From Letharia columbiana (Eukaryota > Ascomycota > Lecanoromycetes > Lecanorales > Parmeliaceae), in NCBI RefSeq assembly GCF_014066305.1, contig NW_023501116.1, positions 1 through 64,000 on the forward strand: a stretch of 64,000 nucleotides of DNA, written 5' to 3'. Shown piece after piece: positions 38,861-49,450 of the stretch. Each line of letters begins with the position of its first letter. Within the stretch, counting starts at the first letter, position 1. The translations under genes and the position numbers were made by a program. The notes below the pieces were generated by a model. That model was not told the origin of the DNA. It ran no database searches and saw only the letters and a list, made by a program, of their open reading frames with translations.

Positions 38861-39212
38861 AAACTCTAAATTAAAATAAATATTTAGAAGAGAAAAGTTT
38901 ATAAGTACTTAATTATATAATTTTATTTCTCTTACGCTTTTTATAACTATTAGAATAATTAATATATAATTATATTTTATAGTTATATATATAATAGTTA
39001 ATTAATAAATTAATTAAATTATATAAAGGTAAATATTTATTTAAATAGAAATTATTAGAGCTAATTATAAAGTATAATAACGAAAAATTTATTTTTAAAT
39101 TAACGAATTAGAAAGGCTTCTATTATCTTATATAATACTTTAAAAATAAATCTTTAAATATAATAGCGCTTTAATAGATTTTAATTAAATATAATTTAAT
39201 AAATTAGATATT

Positions 39213-41310
39213 AAAAGAGAAGCTTCGAGATTATAAGATTAGTTAATTTTTAATAATAACGAATCTCGCGTAAAGCTTAAGTTATAGCTTACGTTAGTTA
39301 TATATAATAAATATAATAATAATTAAAAGAATATATTATCTAATTTTTATTAATATTTTAATATTATTAAAATAGAGATAATATTTATTAAAGTAGAGAT
39401 AATATCTATTAAAGTAATAATAGTAATAATTAAAATAATAGTAATATCTAATAAACTCTTTATTTTAACGCTATATTTAATACTTTAAAATAATATTAGC
39501 TTTTTTAAAGAGCTATTAATAATAGATTAAGCGTATATAAGTTAAGCTCTTCGCGTAATTTATTTATATATTAATTTAAAGTTATTAAAAGATAAAGAAT
39601 AAATATATAACTTAATAACTATATTATACTTTTAATATCGCTATAATAATATTAAATTATTTAAATAAAAGTCTAATATATAAAGAAGATAGTTTAATAA
39701 TAAGAAGAGTTAATATAAAAAAGAAAGTTTTAAAGAGAAAGAAGAGAGGAAGAAAAGCTTAGATATCTATCGCGCGTATTAAATTTTTAGATTACTTTAA
39801 ATTATCTAGCTTAAATTAGATATTAATAAAGTACTTTCTCTTTAATTTTAAAGATTTAAATTTAAGCGAATTACGCTTATTAAGCGTTATTATCTAATAT
39901 AATCTTAATTACTTTTATAATAATTATAATTATTATTATAGCTTATATAGATTAAAAGATAAAAGATTTAAAAGAGTAAGCTAGTAAGCGATTATTTTTA
40001 TCTAATTTAACTAATATTAAACTATTATAACTTATTAAAATTTTCGCGTATTTTATTTTTACTTTCTTATCTTTAAGTCTTATTATCTTTATAAAAATAA
40101 TTATTCTTTAAATTAAACTCTATAATAATATATTTAAAATAACGCGTAATATATATTCTCTTTATTTCTAATATCGATATTTACTAGAATTAATATACTT
40201 TTTAATAAAATAAGCTTTAATTAAAATTAAGAATAGCTTAGTATTCGTAGATATTTATATAAGCCCTTTAATTCTTTTATATATATTTATTAATTTATCT
40301 TTTTATAGTAATTAAAGTAGAAGAGATTAAGTTTAATAATTTATTATAATAAATATTAAATATTAATAATAATAGCGATATTAAAGAGTCTTAATATAGG
40401 TTAATTAGATAGCGATTAGATTTTTAGCTAAAATAAAAAGCGAAGAATAAGCTTAATTAAAATAAAAATATTAAGAGATTACGATAGCGAATAAATATAT
40501 TTATATTTAAGAAGAAACTAGTTAAGAAAGTAAAGAAAGTCGATATCTTAACTATTAACTACGCTATAATTATTAAAAAGTATAAAATTAAATATATTAA
40601 TATATTATTATTATAATAGAAGTAAGCTCTTAAGTAAATTAAATAAGATATAATAAATAAATAATAAATAACTTTTAATTCTAATTATTATTTTAATAGA
40701 CTTATATTTTAATAGTATTATATAAAAAAAGTATATAAGCGTAATTACGAAGAAGTATAGAGTTTCGCTTATCGCGCGAATTATTATATATATAAATAAA
40801 GATAAAAGCTCGAATTAAGAGAAAATAAATAATATAAAAGTTAAATAAGATATAAGTATTAAGAATAATCTTATTATATATACTAATAATTAAATAAATC
40901 TTATTTTTTAAACTATTTAAAAGCGTAATATAGAATTTAATAATAAACGCTATTATAGCTTAGATATAATAATATTAATATATTAATTAATAAATATTAA
41001 GCTATTATAGAAATCTTAAAATATTAAATATAATTATATCTAGAAGATAAAATTATAAATCTTTATTTATATATAATTAATCTAATATATAGTAATAAAA
41101 AGCTTATTATAAAAGCTACGCTATCTAAGTTAATATTCTAATTTTAATTATTATTATCGCTATTATACGAGTAATATAAAGCTATCTCTTATTCGAGTAT
41201 ATTTAATTCTTAATTCTAATTATTATTATAGATATCGTTAATTTATTCTAGAATTATTAAATATACTTTTATATACTTTCTATATTTAATCTTTTTTTTA
41301 TATATCGCGA
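39213..41310. repeat. 2.1-kb direct repeat, copy 2
   Basis: Second copy, separated from the first by about 350 bp (38,861-39,212), which holds nothing recognisable. The near head-to-tail position fits tandem duplication or two elements side by side. Ends are approximate. Neither an LTR nor a target duplication was seen. Confidence 0.75.
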
Positions 41311-42149
41311 GAAGATAGCTTAAAGAAATATAGCTTATTATATTAAGCTATAATACTTTTAAGAGAATATTAAGAAATATATTAACTTTTCTAAATCGAC
41401 GATTTAATAAAAAGGCTATAATTATAATATATATAATTTTATATTAAATAGCGATATCGAAAATACGTAATAGGCGTATAAAATTATCGTTAACGGCTTT
41501 AATTACGAAGTATTAACGAATTTTATATAATTAATATTAGAGAAAGATAAGCTTTTCTTATTATTAGTAGATATAGCTCGCTTTCTTTTATATATATAAA
41601 GTAATAAAATATAATCGTATTTAATTTTATATTTTATTAATTTAGCGTAGTTATTAACTAGAATAATAATTAGAATAATTACTTCTAAATATAGAAATCT
41701 TAATCGAGATATTTTATATATTAGTATATATAAAAGAATAAGATAGAGCTAAGTTAGAAAATCTTAAATTTATATATATAGTTAATTATAAATTTAGAAT
41801 TACTACGCTCTTTAATTAGATCGACTAAGTTACCGCGGGTAAATAAATTAGCGTTCGCAACTATTAAAATCTCTTATTCTACTTTTAACCCTTTAATAAC
41901 TTTACTATTTTCTATTAAAATTTTAAGATTATTTTTTTAAATTATAGAGCGTAGATTGCGCTTTTAAATGCTTTAAAAATTTCGAAATTTGATCTTATAA
42001 TTATTAAAAGGCAAGGTATTCAAATATCGCTCACCAAAGATTACATCAAAGACCGCTCATCAAAGATCGCTTATCAAAGATCGCTTATTAAATTTACTCG
42101 ATAGCCCTAATTAAAAGAAATAGTTATAAATTTAATTTATAGATCTTTA
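41311..42149. repeat. Mosaic of dispersed repeat fragments
   Basis: About 41,650-41,850 matches 43,086-43,350 (AATCTTAATCGAGATATTTT, then AAAGAATAAGATAGA and TAGTTAATTA). About 41,815-42,150 matches 10,480-11,040. The segment with AGAATAATAATTAGAATAAT also matches the arm of the long-TIR element at 49.6 kb in reverse. Partial un-RIPed patches survive near 41,990-42,070 (TTATCAAAGATCGCTTATC). Confidence 0.55.
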
Positions 42150-42322
42150 CTCGTATATTATATTATAATATAATTTTATAGATATATTATATCGTAGTAT
42201 ATATCGCTAAAATTTCATATTATATTAGATATGAAATTCTATAAATCTTAATAATCTATACTATATTAGAGTATAATATAATAGATTAATATTCTATACT
42301 ATATTATATCTTTTTAACTAGT
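42150..42322. mobile_element. Long-TIR element fragment (right terminus)
   Basis: It ends in CTTTTTAACTAGT, the same terminus as the full element at 50,396, preceded by the matching arm (TAGAGTATAATATAATAG, ATAAATCTTAATAA). The rest of the element is missing. The flanking ATTAATAATTATA is also found uninterrupted at about 9,470, which looks like the empty site. Confidence 0.6.
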
Positions 42323-43085
42323 ATTAATAATTATATTATATAAGATATTTAAATAATTTAAAATAATTTAAATAATAGAAATTAAGTTAGATTTTAAAAA
42401 TTTTATAGAGAAAATTTAAATTATAACTAGATTTATAGATATAGAATATTTTTATAAGAGATAAGATTAGATTAAATATATAATAAGCGCGTAGTAAATA
42501 TAAATTAAAGATAAAATTCTATATTAAAGTAGTTAGAAATAAAGTAATAAAGAGTTTTTTTTTTATTTAAATAAATATTATTTATAAATAATAATAACTT
42601 ATTAATAATATCTAATTAAATAAATTATATATAATAATAATAGCGTAAGACTAAATTTAATTAAATATATTACTTATAATAATAGACGATATTAATTTTT
42701 TAGTAGAGTAAGACTAGATTTAATTAAATATATTATTTATAATAATAAGCGATATTAAAATATTTAGCTTCGCGCGTAATTATAAGTAGAAATTATTATT
42801 AAATAAAATATATTTAAGTAAATACGATCTATAGATTTTAGCGTTACGATTATAGAATATTAAAAGATTTTAAATAAAGTAATATATAAAGAAGAAAGTA
42901 AATTAGATAATTAAAAATTAAGAATATTATTAAATTTAGCGTATTCGCTTTTATAATCTTAAATCTTAATATTATTATTAAAAAGCGTAAAATAATAAAA
43001 TGAAAATCTAAAAGAAATTTTTTTTTTTTTTCTCTAAGTTTTACGTATCCGTCGCTATAACTTTAATTTCTTCGCTCGTCTAATA
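42323..43085. repeat. Dispersed repeat shared with 60,330-60,955
   Basis: 42,323-42,450 matches 9,476-9,590. 42,450-43,085 matches 60,330-60,955 almost throughout, including AAAGATAAAATTCTATATTA, the duplicated AATTAAATATATTA-TTATAATAATA motifs, a long T-run with TTTTTTCTCTAAG and the final (T/C)CGCTATAACT/CGCTGTAATTCT. The terminal position of the 60.9-kb copy at the RIP boundary suggests an element end, possibly an LTR. Confidence 0.7.
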
Positions 43086-43350
43086 TAAAAATCTTAATCG
43101 AGATATTTTATATATATATTATTTTATACTATAATATTATAGATATATTATATCGTAATATATCTCGCTAAGATTTTATATTATATTAGATATAAAATTA
43201 TATAAATCTTAATAATTTATATTATATTAGTATATATAAAAGAATAAGATAGAACTAAGCTTAAAAATCTTAAATTTATATATATAGTTAATTATTAATT
43301 TAAGTTCGCTACGCTCTTTAGTTAGACCGACTAAGTTAGCCCGATAATCC
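43086..43350. repeat. Dispersed fragment with nested TIR-element piece
   Basis: It matches 41,690-41,850 except for about 115 bp (43,106-43,223) derived from the arm of the long-TIR element (ATTATATTAGATATAAAATT). After that insertion, AAAAGAATAAGATAGA resumes. Confidence 0.55.
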
Positions 43351-44014
43351 TTTTATATCTCCCTTATTAAAAATTTATATATAGAAGTTTTATACTTTAA
43401 AGTACTCAGCCTACGATATATATAGTTACTTTATAATTTCTTAAATTATAAAGCTCGCTTTACGCTTTCTAACGCTATAAAAATTATAAAGTTTAGTCTA
43501 CTATTAGTAAATTAAATAAATATTTAAATATAATAGTTATAATAGTTAAGACGCGTTCGAAATCGAATAATAATAATAATTCTTTCATCTATTAATATAT
43601 TTATTATTCTTTTATTATTCTATTAATTCTATTAATTCTATTAATTCTATTAATTCTATTAATATAAATATAATCGTCTTCGATACCCCTCGTCTAAAGG
43701 TTACTTAACGTTTTAGATATATATACTTCTTTTATTCGCCTCTTAGAGCCTCTACTAACGCCCTTAAACTACCCCTTCGCGAATTCGCTACTATTAATAA
43801 TCGAGGCCGCAGTCTAATAGCTATCTACTACTACTTATAAACGCGTTAAAAGGCCTTTAAAAAGAGCTCGAACGAATTTACAGCTATCGTTCTTCTCTAT
43901 ATACTTCTTCTAAGTTAGCGATAATACCTTTTAACTCAGCGATACTATCTTTTAAAACGCGTCTTTCTCTTCTATTCGTTCTTTATTATTCTATAAATAT
44001 ATTTATTCTCGATA
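43351..44014. other. Relic DNA with a 9-bp microsatellite
   Basis: 43,616-43,663 holds about five copies of TTCTATTAA. The remainder is AT-rich but less uniformly RIPed than before; CG-rich words such as AAACGCGTTAAAAGGCC appear. No gene recognised. Confidence 0.5.
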
Positions 44015-44120
44015 CTCTCGCACTTAATTAAATAAGAGAAGGATCTATAATAGGCGAATACGGAGAATACTACGGAGAAATTAAGCGGCAACAAGGCCCT
44101 CAGTATTAAGAATACGGCTC
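44015..44120. repeat. 200-bp satellite, left part cut by the Copia insertion
   Basis: It matches the satellite unit at 45,566-46,430, e.g. CTATAATAGGCGAATACGGA against CTACAACAGGCAAATGCGGA, and ends with GGCTC at 44,116-44,120, exactly where the satellite continues at 45,566. It is RIPed, whereas its continuation is not. Confidence 0.75.
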
Positions 44121-44269
44121 TATTGGAATTGTTGGAATTCTTGGCCTCTAAGCTTTCCAGCCTTCCCAGCTACCTTATTGAACCAGCTATCTAAATTTAT
44201 TCTATATATAGAACCTCGTTCTAGAGTGCTTCTGAAGTAATTAATCTATTCTTCTTGAATATTTTAATA
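44121..44269 (+). repeat. Left LTR (RIPed) of the Copia-like element
   Basis: 149 bp starting TATTGGAATTG and ending ATATTTTAATA; it aligns without gaps to 45,417-45,565. More than 20 differences are C-to-T or G-to-A on this side and only one goes the other way, so this LTR was RIPed after insertion. TG...CA termini have become TA...TA. Confidence 0.88.
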
Positions 44270-44283
44270 GGTTATAAGCCCAG
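44270..44283 (+). promoter_or_regulatory. Primer binding site, initiator-Met tRNA type
   Basis: GGTTATAAGCCCAG directly follows the left LTR. With one RIP change reversed it is complementary to the anticodon arm of initiator methionine tRNA, the half-tRNA primer used by many Ty1/Copia elements. Confidence 0.7.
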
Positions 44284-44439
44284 TTCCGACGCTTTTATAA
44301 CGCTGCTATATATATTATTATCATCATATATCTTTATAAACTCTAGCTCTAATTTCTATTAATTTCAAGTATCTATCGTATTAGTATTAGCATTAGCACT
44401 AATTATAACCTAACGAGTTATCTTAAATCTATTTTTCAA

Positions 44440-45215
44440 GTTACTTATTCATTAACTTACTAAGATAAACTACTTAAAGTAGCTTATTAATATGCGTATC
44501 TTATTATATAAATAAAAGTTATAGAAGTATATCTAAGAGATCTCTCTCGAGACATTAACTATTATAGCCCTAGTTAAATAAAAGAATTCTTCTAAAGAGA
44601 CTACTAATGCGATAATATCTACTATTAGTAATCTTATTAAGTAACGACTTATAGCTAATAAGTTTAATTGTAACTTTAAAATAATATCTTACCTCGCGGA
44701 TCTCTATTGTCTTATCGAGGATAATGAATTCATACGCTTTATCATATAATATTATACTATTAAATATAATAAATTCGACTTCGTAATCGACTATATTACT
44801 TATATTAAGTTATTTAAAGAGCGTATTATAGCTATTAACATTAAACTTACGTCCGATAAATAAATAATCCTTTATCTATCGATATCCCTTCTTGATTATC
44901 TCTAATACTTAATTAAAATCTAGGCTATTACCCTTAATATAACGGCTTATAAAGCGATAAATATACTTCTAAAAGAGAAAAGAAAGGGGAAAAGCTAAAG
45001 CTTATGAAGGCGGAGGAGATAGCTAGTATATTTACGAATACGGGGATTATAAGTAAGAGTAATAATCGAAAGAGTTATAAGACGTGTGGCAAGATGTATA
45101 AACTAGTGTGTTACATCGAGTATTCGAAATTAGCTTCAGAGTAGTATTATAAGATAATAAGAGGTACGAAGCGAAAGCGCACCGAGAACGAGGTTACTGC
45201 GGCGATTGCGTTTTC
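44440..45215 (+). pseudogene. Copia gag (UBN2-like) pseudogene with zinc knuckle
   Basis: One frame from about 44,456 to 45,000 reads as a Copia-type gag broken only by TAA/TAG stops: segments such as CNFKIISYLADLYCLIEDNE and TYIKLFKERIIAINIKLTSD resemble the UBN2 gag helical core. After a frame change near 45,000-45,070 a zinc-knuckle-like stretch follows (45,076-45,111), in which codons for TCGKM, His-like Tyr and VCY give C-x2-C-x3-H-x3-C with the first Cys and the His turned to Tyr by RIP. Gag would form the particle that packages the RNA. ATG is lost, so the start is not known. Family assignment is by pattern only. Confidence 0.6.
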
Positions 45216-45221
45216 TTTTTA

Positions 45222-45345
45222 AATACCAGACGGTGTGGAGCCTGGAGGCTTATGAACATCAGACGGTGTGAACACCAGGACGGTGTGGAGCCTGGAGGGC
45301 TTGCGAACACTAGACGGTGTGGGGCCTGGAGGGCCTGTGACGCTG
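45222..45345. repeat. GC-rich minisatellite of about 34 bp, 3-4 copies
   Basis: The phrase AGACGGTGTGGAGCCTGGAGG recurs in part at about 45,228, 45,261, 45,278 and 45,312 with GCGAACAC/ATGAACAT spacers. It lies between gag and the right LTR and is un-RIPed. The two open frames reported across it and the LTR (plus 45,252-45,536, minus 45,310-45,540) are by-products of this composition. Confidence 0.75.
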
Positions 45346-45416
45346 TAGGGGCGATGAGATGTTTGTATAGTTACATGTTTTTTGTTGATGGGCTGGTACG
45401 CTTGGCTGCAGGGGCG

Positions 45417-45565
45417 TGTTGGAATTGTTGGAATTCTTGGCCCCCAAGCTTCCCAGCCTTCCCAGCCACCTTGTTGGACCAGCCACCTGAATTTGTCTTG
45501 TATATAGAACCCCGTCCCAGAGTGCTTCTGGAGTAATCAATCCATCCTTCTTGAATATTTCAACA
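45417..45565 (+). repeat. Right LTR (intact) of the Copia-like element
   Basis: 149 bp from TGTTGGAATTGTTGGAATTC to ATATTTCAACA with intact TG...CA ends. A purine-rich GCAGGGGCG precedes it and is the best candidate polypurine tract. GTATATAGAACC may be its promoter TATA region. Confidence 0.88.
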
Positions 45566-46430
45566 GGCTCAGCTCTTCAAAATCCCACGTCATATACTCT
45601 CTATAATTCCACATCAAATCATCACTCAACAAGCGGAGAACACCACTGCAACTTAGCCTATCATCCCCACTACATTAAGAAGTAAAAGGAGAAACTACAA
45701 CAGGCAAATGCGGAGAACACTGCGGAGAAACCAAGCGGCAACAAGGCCCCCAGCACCAAGAACACGGCTCAGCTCTCCAAAATCCCACATTATATACTCT
45801 CCACGGTTCCACATCAAATCATCACTCAACAAGCGGAGAACACCACTGCAACTTAGCCTATCATCCCCACTACATTAAGAAGTAAGAGGAGGAACTACAA
45901 CAGGCAAATGCGGAGAACACTGCGGAGAAACTAAGCGGTAATAAGGCCCCCAGTACTAAGAACACGGCTCAGCTCTCCAAGATCCCACGTTATATACTCT
46001 CCACGGTTCTATATCAAATCATCACTTAACAAGCGGAGAACACCACTGCAACTTAGCCTGTCATCCCCACTATATTAAGAAGTAAGAGGAGGAACTACAA
46101 TAGGTAAATGCGGAGAATACTGCGGAGAAACCAAGCGGCAACAAGGCCCCCAGCACCAAGAACACGGCTCAGCTCTCCAAGATCCCACGTCATATGCTCT
46201 CCACGGTTCCACATCAAATCATCACTCAGCAAGCGGAGAACACTACTGTAACTTAGCCTGTCATCCCCACTGTATTAAGGAGTAAGAGGAGGAACTATAA
46301 TAGGCAAATGCGGAGAACACTGCGGAGAAACCAAGCGGTAATAAGGCCACCATCGTCAAGAACACGGCTCAGCTCTCCAAGATCCCACGTCATATGCTCT
46401 CCACGGTTTCACATCAAATCATCACTCCGG
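45566..46430. repeat. 200-bp satellite, 4.3 copies, little RIP
   Basis: GGCTCAGCTCT recurs at exactly 45,566, 45,766, 45,966, 46,166 and 46,366. Units include CATCAAATCATCACTCAACA, ACTTAGCCTATCATCCCCAC and AAGCGGCAACAAGGCCCCCA. CpA is abundant. Copies differ by scattered C-to-T changes, especially copy 3 (AAGCGGTAATAAGG) and the partial copy 5. The reported open frame at 46,308-46,508 is not a gene. Confidence 0.92.
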
Positions 46431-46816
46431 AACGATGTATATTTGGACGAATTAAAACCGTCCGATGTCTATAGCTATTTCATTATTCGAAAAATTTCAC
46501 TACGGTAGGAGATATTATGGGATTCACATCACTAATTAGCACGTTATCTCTATTTCTTTTCGATATTTTAATACTTCTTATTATAAGAATATAGTCTTTC
46601 TCTATTTTTTATAGATAATTATTACACCTTTCTAATTAGGCCTTAGCGCGCCTCTCTTCGCATATATATATCTATATACTATATAGATTAAATTAATTTT
46701 ATAGTAATAGAAGTAGGTTAAAAACGTATAGCAAGCGATTAGAGTTCGATTTAACTTAGAACTAGGGCTAAAATTCGATTTAACTTAGAAAAATCCAACT
46801 TTATAAATTTAATTTA
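46431..46816. other. Transition from un-RIPed to RIPed DNA
   Basis: 46,431-46,560 is largely un-RIPed and holds a GGACG/CGTCC hairpin near 46,454. After about 46,570 RIP depletion returns. GATTTAACTTAGAA is directly repeated near 46,750 and 46,780. 46,790-46,815 shares TTTAATTTATAGG(C)CTTTACT with 42,130-42,155. Confidence 0.5.
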
Positions 46817-46887
46817 TAGGCCTTTACTTATTAGAGTATAATATAATAAATTAATATTCTATATTATATTATATCTTTTTAATTAAT
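46817..46887. mobile_element. Long-TIR element fragment truncating Gypsy 1
   Basis: Only the right terminus remains: TTAGAGTATAATATAATA through TATATCTTTTTAATTAAT, matching 42,250-42,322. It abuts the integrase relic of Gypsy 1, whose reading stops here. Confidence 0.55.
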
Positions 46888-47030
46888 ATTTATAAATAAA
46901 TAGCTTATATATTTTTATAGTATTAAAATATTCTAATAACGAATTATTATAATATTTATTAATAAGCTTTTCTCTTAAAATCTTATCTTTAGAAATATAA
47001 AGGCGATTATTATATCTTAATAATCTTTTA
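46888..47030 (-). pseudogene. Integrase zinc-binding domain start (Gypsy 1)
   Basis: Minus frame reads LLRYNNRLYISKDKILRE and then LINKYYNNSLLEYF, the RIPed form of the H-H part of the Gypsy integrase HHCC region (usual pattern: LLYxxGRLYIPxDxxLRxxL, HxxxxAGHxG). The His codons have become Tyr. The frame ends at the TIR fragment boundary. Confidence 0.6.
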
Positions 47031-47279
47031 AAGTTTAAGATTTATATTTAATTACGTATATAACGCTTAATCGCTAGCTTATTAATATTAATTTAAAAAG
47101 AGCTTATCTAATTATTATAAGCTTATAGATCTTAAATTAATATTTTTATTAGTCTTTAAAATACGTTATAAATAATCTCTTATATAATCTTAGACTTTCT
47201 TTTAGAAATAACTATTTAAACGTTAATAATATAAAATATAAGTACTATTATTATTATAATCTTCTTATCTCTTTATAAC

Positions 47280-47900
47280 TACTCGCTATTAATTTAAAGT
47301 ACGAGTTTATTCTATAGTATTAATAGTAGTTTAATATTTAATAGCGAAATTCTCTTATAGTTAAAACGTTATAATAGCGAGTTAATAAAGTTTAATTTAT
47401 CTATTTAATAAAAAATCTTAAAGTTATAAATAGCTAACTTTAGCGCTTAACGAGCTTATCTAAAATTTAATTTCTTCTATTTTATAAAGCTTTTAAAATT
47501 ATTATAATTTATTAGAATCTTAATATAAAATATATTATCTTCTAGATAATAACGCTTTTTTTTATAAACGCTATAATAATAAGTAGCTCTTAATTATAAA
47601 TCTTATAATTTTACTCTATAGAAATTTTTTTTTTAAATTAAAATATTATTAATTATTAATAGCTATTCTTATTTAATTATAAAAATATAATCTTTATATC
47701 GAAGTTAAAAGTATCGATTTTAAGATATAGCTTTAAATTTAAATCGTAGTAATATAGAAATAGCGTAGTTATAAAAGTACTTTAAAGCTATTAAAACGTT
47801 AGCTTAGCGCTATTTATTTACTCTAATAACTTAAGTTTCTTATTATTCTTACTCTCTTTAAATAAATTAATAAGTAATATTATTATACTAAAATAGCTAT
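47280..47900 (-). pseudogene. RNase H region (Gypsy 1)
   Basis: About 47,720-47,790 reads TTLFLYYYDLNLKLYLKIDT, matching the (F)TxAPxLRHFDPxLxxxLETD motif at the start of the Gypsy RNase H tether. At 47,300-47,390, ENFAIKYQ-TINT-TRTLN-R corresponds to the terminal FxIxYxPGxxNxxADALSRR motif (stops read as glutamine or arginine). RNase H removes the RNA template during cDNA synthesis. It is non-functional here. Confidence 0.6.
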
Positions 47901-48079
47901 AGATAAATTATTAATAGAAATTAATAAAGTTTAAAAAGATTTATATATTTTAATAACTTTTTAATTTTAGCTACTTCTTAATAATAGCGATATATTTCTA
48001 ATTTATCGCGATATCTTTAATAAATATAATAAATTCTAGAAACTTAATTCGCTTAATATAGAATTAATACTTCTTTAAA

Positions 48080-48600
48080 TTAGCGTATAGTTAAAACTAG
48101 CGTAAACGCTTAAGTACTTATTTAATATATTATTAATACTTTATTAAATTAATATTATAAATTAGAATATTATTTAAATATATTATATATATTATATCTA
48201 TTAAACTTATAAAGACTTTATTAATATATATTTAAAAGATTATTAATATATTAGCGAGTTTAAAAAATATAATTAAATATTTAAAGTAATTATAGCGACT
48301 ACGAAACGCTATTTTTTACTTATTATCTTCTTTAATTTAAATTTAATAATAGATATTCTTAAGATCTAGCTTTATAAAGATCTTAGCGTTATATAAACGA
48401 TTTAAAGTCTCGATAATTAGAGATAGCGAGTATCGATTTTTAATAATTATCGTATTTAGATCTCGATAATTAATATAAAAATAAAGCTCTCTATTTTTTT
48501 TAAGAATAAAAAGAATTAATACTTCGACTAAGAAAGTTAAATAATAAATTTAATTTTTCTAAAAGAAGTTCTTTAAATAGCGTTATAGCTTCGATAACTT
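48080..48600 (-). pseudogene. Gypsy 1 reverse transcriptase, RIP-inactivated
   Basis: A single minus frame gives, in order, FILKKNRELYFYINYRDLN (48,510-48,454), IIIKNRYSLSLI-ETLNRL (from 48,450), AKIFIKLDLKNIYY, FKLANI (near 48,258), INKVF-SLIDIIYIIYLNNI (48,225-48,163). These match the Ty3/Gypsy motifs KKDGxLRxCVDYRxLN, NRYPLPLI, TKLDLxxAYH, FGLxNAP and YLDDILIYS in order and spacing. The catalytic YLDD is now YLNN (48,180-48,169), the result of G-to-A changes. It would have copied element RNA to DNA in cytoplasmic particles. Confidence 0.85.
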
Positions 48601-49450
48601 TATTTAAAATAAATTATATAAAAGACTATATAGTAACTTCTTATTACTCTCGATTTTAATAATATAATCTCTCTACTTAAGTATAAATAAGATCTCTATT
48701 TTTTTATTTAAAAAAATATTATTAAACTCTAATAACATTATCTATAAATTTAAAAAGTTTCTATTAAATTTTAAATTACTAATCTTATAAATAGAGCTAA
48801 AATTAAGAATTTCGTCGATTTAGTAACTATCTTAAAAATTAGTTAAAATTTCGTCGATTTAATAATTATTTTAATCTTTTTTATTAGTTCTACTAGTTTA
48901 ATAGTAATATATATAAAAAAAGAAAAGTTTTAATAATCGACGTTATAATAATAAGATTTTACGATAATAAGTATTAACGCTAACTTAAATTTAATTACAA
49001 AATTAAATAATTTAATAAAATTAGTCGTATAAATAATACTCTAATATAGCGTATATTAATAATAATATATATTAATATTATATATATATAGAATAATACT
49101 TAGAGTATATTAAAGTATATTATATAAAATTTTTAAAGTTATTAAATTTTTTTAAAGTTATTAAATTAATAGAATTAGCGAAAAGAATTTAAATATAAAT
49201 AAAGTTTACTAAATAAGCTAAATCGTATTAATCGTATAAACTCGACGAAAATCGTATAAAAATTAATTTTTCAGATTTATAAATATTCTAAGAGAGTTTT
49301 AAATTATATTTATTTTTCGATTCGCTTTATACTATTATAGCGTATATAATTATAAATATATTTAACTTTTATTCGATAGTTTAGATAAATTTAACTAGTT
49401 CTTTAATCTATAATTTATTAGCGTTAACTTTAAATTACTATTACTTCGCT

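Larger units (their letters stand above)
44121..45565 (+). mobile_element. Gag-only Ty1/Copia-like LTR retrotransposon
   Basis: A 1,445-bp element bounded by two 149-bp LTRs in direct orientation and by the 5-bp target duplication GGCTC (44,116-44,120 and 45,566-45,570). The left LTR is followed by a primer site matching the initiator-Met tRNA anticodon arm, usual for Copia, then a degraded gag and a short GC-rich minisatellite. No protease, integrase or reverse transcriptase is present. The size and gag-only content fit a TR-GAG type non-autonomous element that would have needed a partner's enzymes. RIP is heavy at the left and fades to none by the right LTR. Confidence 0.85.

Noticed and set aside
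45252..45540. Overlapping open frames on both strands (94 and 76 codons)
   Set aside because: They span the minisatellite and the intact right LTR of the Copia-like element and have no protein features.
46308..46508. 66-codon plus-strand open frame
   Set aside because: It lies in the last satellite units and flanking DNA; the other satellite units do not preserve it.
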